Assembly: GCA_904398675.1 (NCBI GenBank)
Contig: CAJFPI010000057.1
Coordinates: forward strand, 1-5,597
Direction of reading: 5' to 3'
Length of the DNA stretch: 5,597 nt
Origin: an uncultured Oscillospiraceae bacterium
GTDB lineage: Bacteria > Bacillota > Clostridia > Oscillospirales > Oscillospiraceae
How positions within the stretch are numbered: the first letter of the stretch is position 1; the number at the start of each line of letters is the position of its first letter. The notes below the pieces were generated by a model. That model had not been told where the DNA came from and did no database searches. It saw only the letters and a list, made by a program, of their open reading frames with translations. Made by a program: the position numbers and the translations under genes. This document shows, piece by piece, positions 4,609 through 5,597 of the stretch.

Positions 4609-5597
4609 ATGCAGGAAAAATATAATGTCACCGGCATGACCTGCGCCGCCTGCTCGGCCCGGGTGGAAAAAAGTGTTTCCGCCCTTCCCGGGGTGGGGCA
4701 GTGCACGGTGAATCTGCTGAAAAACAGCATGGTGGTGGACTACGACGACAAGGCGCTGACCAGCGGCCAGATCATCAGCGCGGTGGAGAAGGCGGGCTAC
4801 GGCGCCTCCCTCCAGCAGTCGAAGGGCAGGGCGGCCGCCGCCCCCTCTCCCGTCAGCGACGCCAAAAAAGAGTACGAGGCCATGCGCCGCCGGGTGATCT
4901 GGTCCTTTGTCTTCACCATACCGCTCTTCTATATCTCCATGGGCCACATGATGGGCTGGCCTCTGCCGTCCTTCTTCCTGGGGACGGAGAACGCCATGAT
5001 CTACGCCCTGACGCTGTTTCTGCTGGCGCTGCCTGTGGCCATGATCAACAACAAATACTTCCGCACCGGCTTTAAGACCCTGTTCCACGGCTCCCCCAAC
5101 ATGGATTCCCTCATCGCCCTGGGGTCCGGGGCCTCCATGGTCTACGGCATCTACGCCCTCTACAAGATCGCCTGGGGCTTTGGCCACGGGGATCCGGCCA
5201 TGGTCAATCAGTTTACCCACGATCTGTACTTCGAGGGGGCGGGCACCATTCTCACCCTGATCACCCTGGGCAAGTTCTTTGAGGCCCGGGCCAAGGGCCG
5301 CACCTCCGACGCCATCAACAAGCTCCTGAGCCTTGCCCCCAAGACGGCCACGGTGATCCGAAACGGCGTGGAAACTGTCGTCCCCGCCGAGGAGGTGGAG
5401 AAGGGCGATATCCTCATTGTCAAGGCCGGGGAATCGATCCCGGTGGACGGCGTGGTGCTGGAGGGGGCCGGCTCGGTGGACGAGAGCGCCATCACCGGCG
5501 AGTCCATCCCCGTGGACAAGGCCGCCGGCGACAAGGTCATCGGCGCCACCATCAACCAGAGCGGCTACTTCAAAATGCGGGCGGACAAGGTGGGGGA
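4609..5597 (+). CDS. copA: Copper-exporting P1B-type ATPase CopA (N-terminal 329 residues, cut by window edge)
   Basis: This membrane pump uses ATP to export Cu(I). The N-terminal heavy-metal-associated domain (about 1-70) has the metal-binding MTCAAC with Cys12 and Cys15; only one such domain is present, where many CopA proteins have two. A short Ala/Pro linker leads to membrane segments at about 96-114, 128-147, 166-184 and 207-224, the order expected for the first two P1B helices and the following pair. SPNMDSLIALG (162-172) is characteristic of the copper/silver subgroup. The actuator domain ends in ITGESIPVDK, with the phosphatase TGES at 296-299. The CPC helix, DKTG phosphorylation site and nucleotide domain lie beyond the window. 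AGGGAGG (4594-4600) is 8 nt before the ATG at 4609. The CsoR-like operator immediately upstream agrees with copper, rather than zinc or cadmium, as substrate. Confidence 0.93.
   Translation, partial: MQEKYNVTGMTCAACSARVEKSVSALPGVGQCTVNLLKNSMVVDYDDKALTSGQIISAVEKAGYGASLQQSKGRAAAAPSPVSDAKKEYEAMRRRVIWSFVFTIPLFYISMGHMMGWPLPSFFLGTENAMIYALTLFLLALPVAMINNKYFRTGFKTLFHGSPNMDSLIALGSGASMVYGIYALYKIAWGFGHGDPAMVNQFTHDLYFEGAGTILTLITLGKFFEARAKGRTSDAINKLLSLAPKTATVIRNGVETVVPAEEVEKGDILIVKAGESIPVDGVVLEGAGSVDESAITGESIPVDKAAGDKVIGATINQSGYFKMRADKVG

Overview
The window looks like chromosomal DNA from a GC-rich member of the Bacillota, most likely a gut Oscillospiraceae relative such as the Flavonifractor/Lawsonibacter group. 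This is an inference from strong AGGAGG-type ribosome binding sites, high GC with GCC/CTG/CGG-rich codon use, and the gene mix: an ECF sigma factor with a membrane-anchored partner, an aldo/keto reductase fused to a ferredoxin domain, and a CsoR-type copper operator. No RNA genes, insertion sequences or CRISPR arrays were seen.

Layout from left to right. (1) Positions 1-738, minus strand: the first 246 residues of metY, O-acetylhomoserine sulfhydrylase, cut by the window edge. (2) Positions 739-990, minus strand: a long metY leader. It has a near-consensus promoter (TTGACA, 17 nt, TATGAT), a well-formed ribosome binding site, a 31-codon leader peptide with 8 Met and 3 Cys codons, and an intrinsic terminator just before metY. 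Sequences after the Met/Cys run can pair with parts of the terminator. This has the full architecture of a ribosome-mediated transcription attenuator that senses methionine (and perhaps cysteine). It is the most interesting element here. (3) Positions 1021-1576, plus strand: a YjaB-like GNAT acetyltransferase with its own promoter and a 15-bp terminator stem shared with the convergent operon. (4) Positions 1668-3020, minus strand: an ECF sigma factor and a single-pass membrane protein that is probably its anti-sigma factor, coupled by a TGATG overlap and preceded by a possible self-recognised promoter. (5) Positions 3051-4357, plus strand: an aldo/keto reductase with a C-terminal dicluster ferredoxin domain and a strong terminator. 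(6) Positions 4520-5597, plus strand: promoter, CsoR-like operator and the first 329 residues of a copper-exporting P1B-type ATPase (copA), cut by the window edge.

The genes form separate small transcription units rather than one pathway. metY is probably controlled by Met/Cys supply through its leader, the sigma operon probably by envelope signals, and copA by cuprous ions. Assimilation of sulfide by MetY and defence against copper are both thiol-related, but nothing in the sequence shows that these units are co-regulated.
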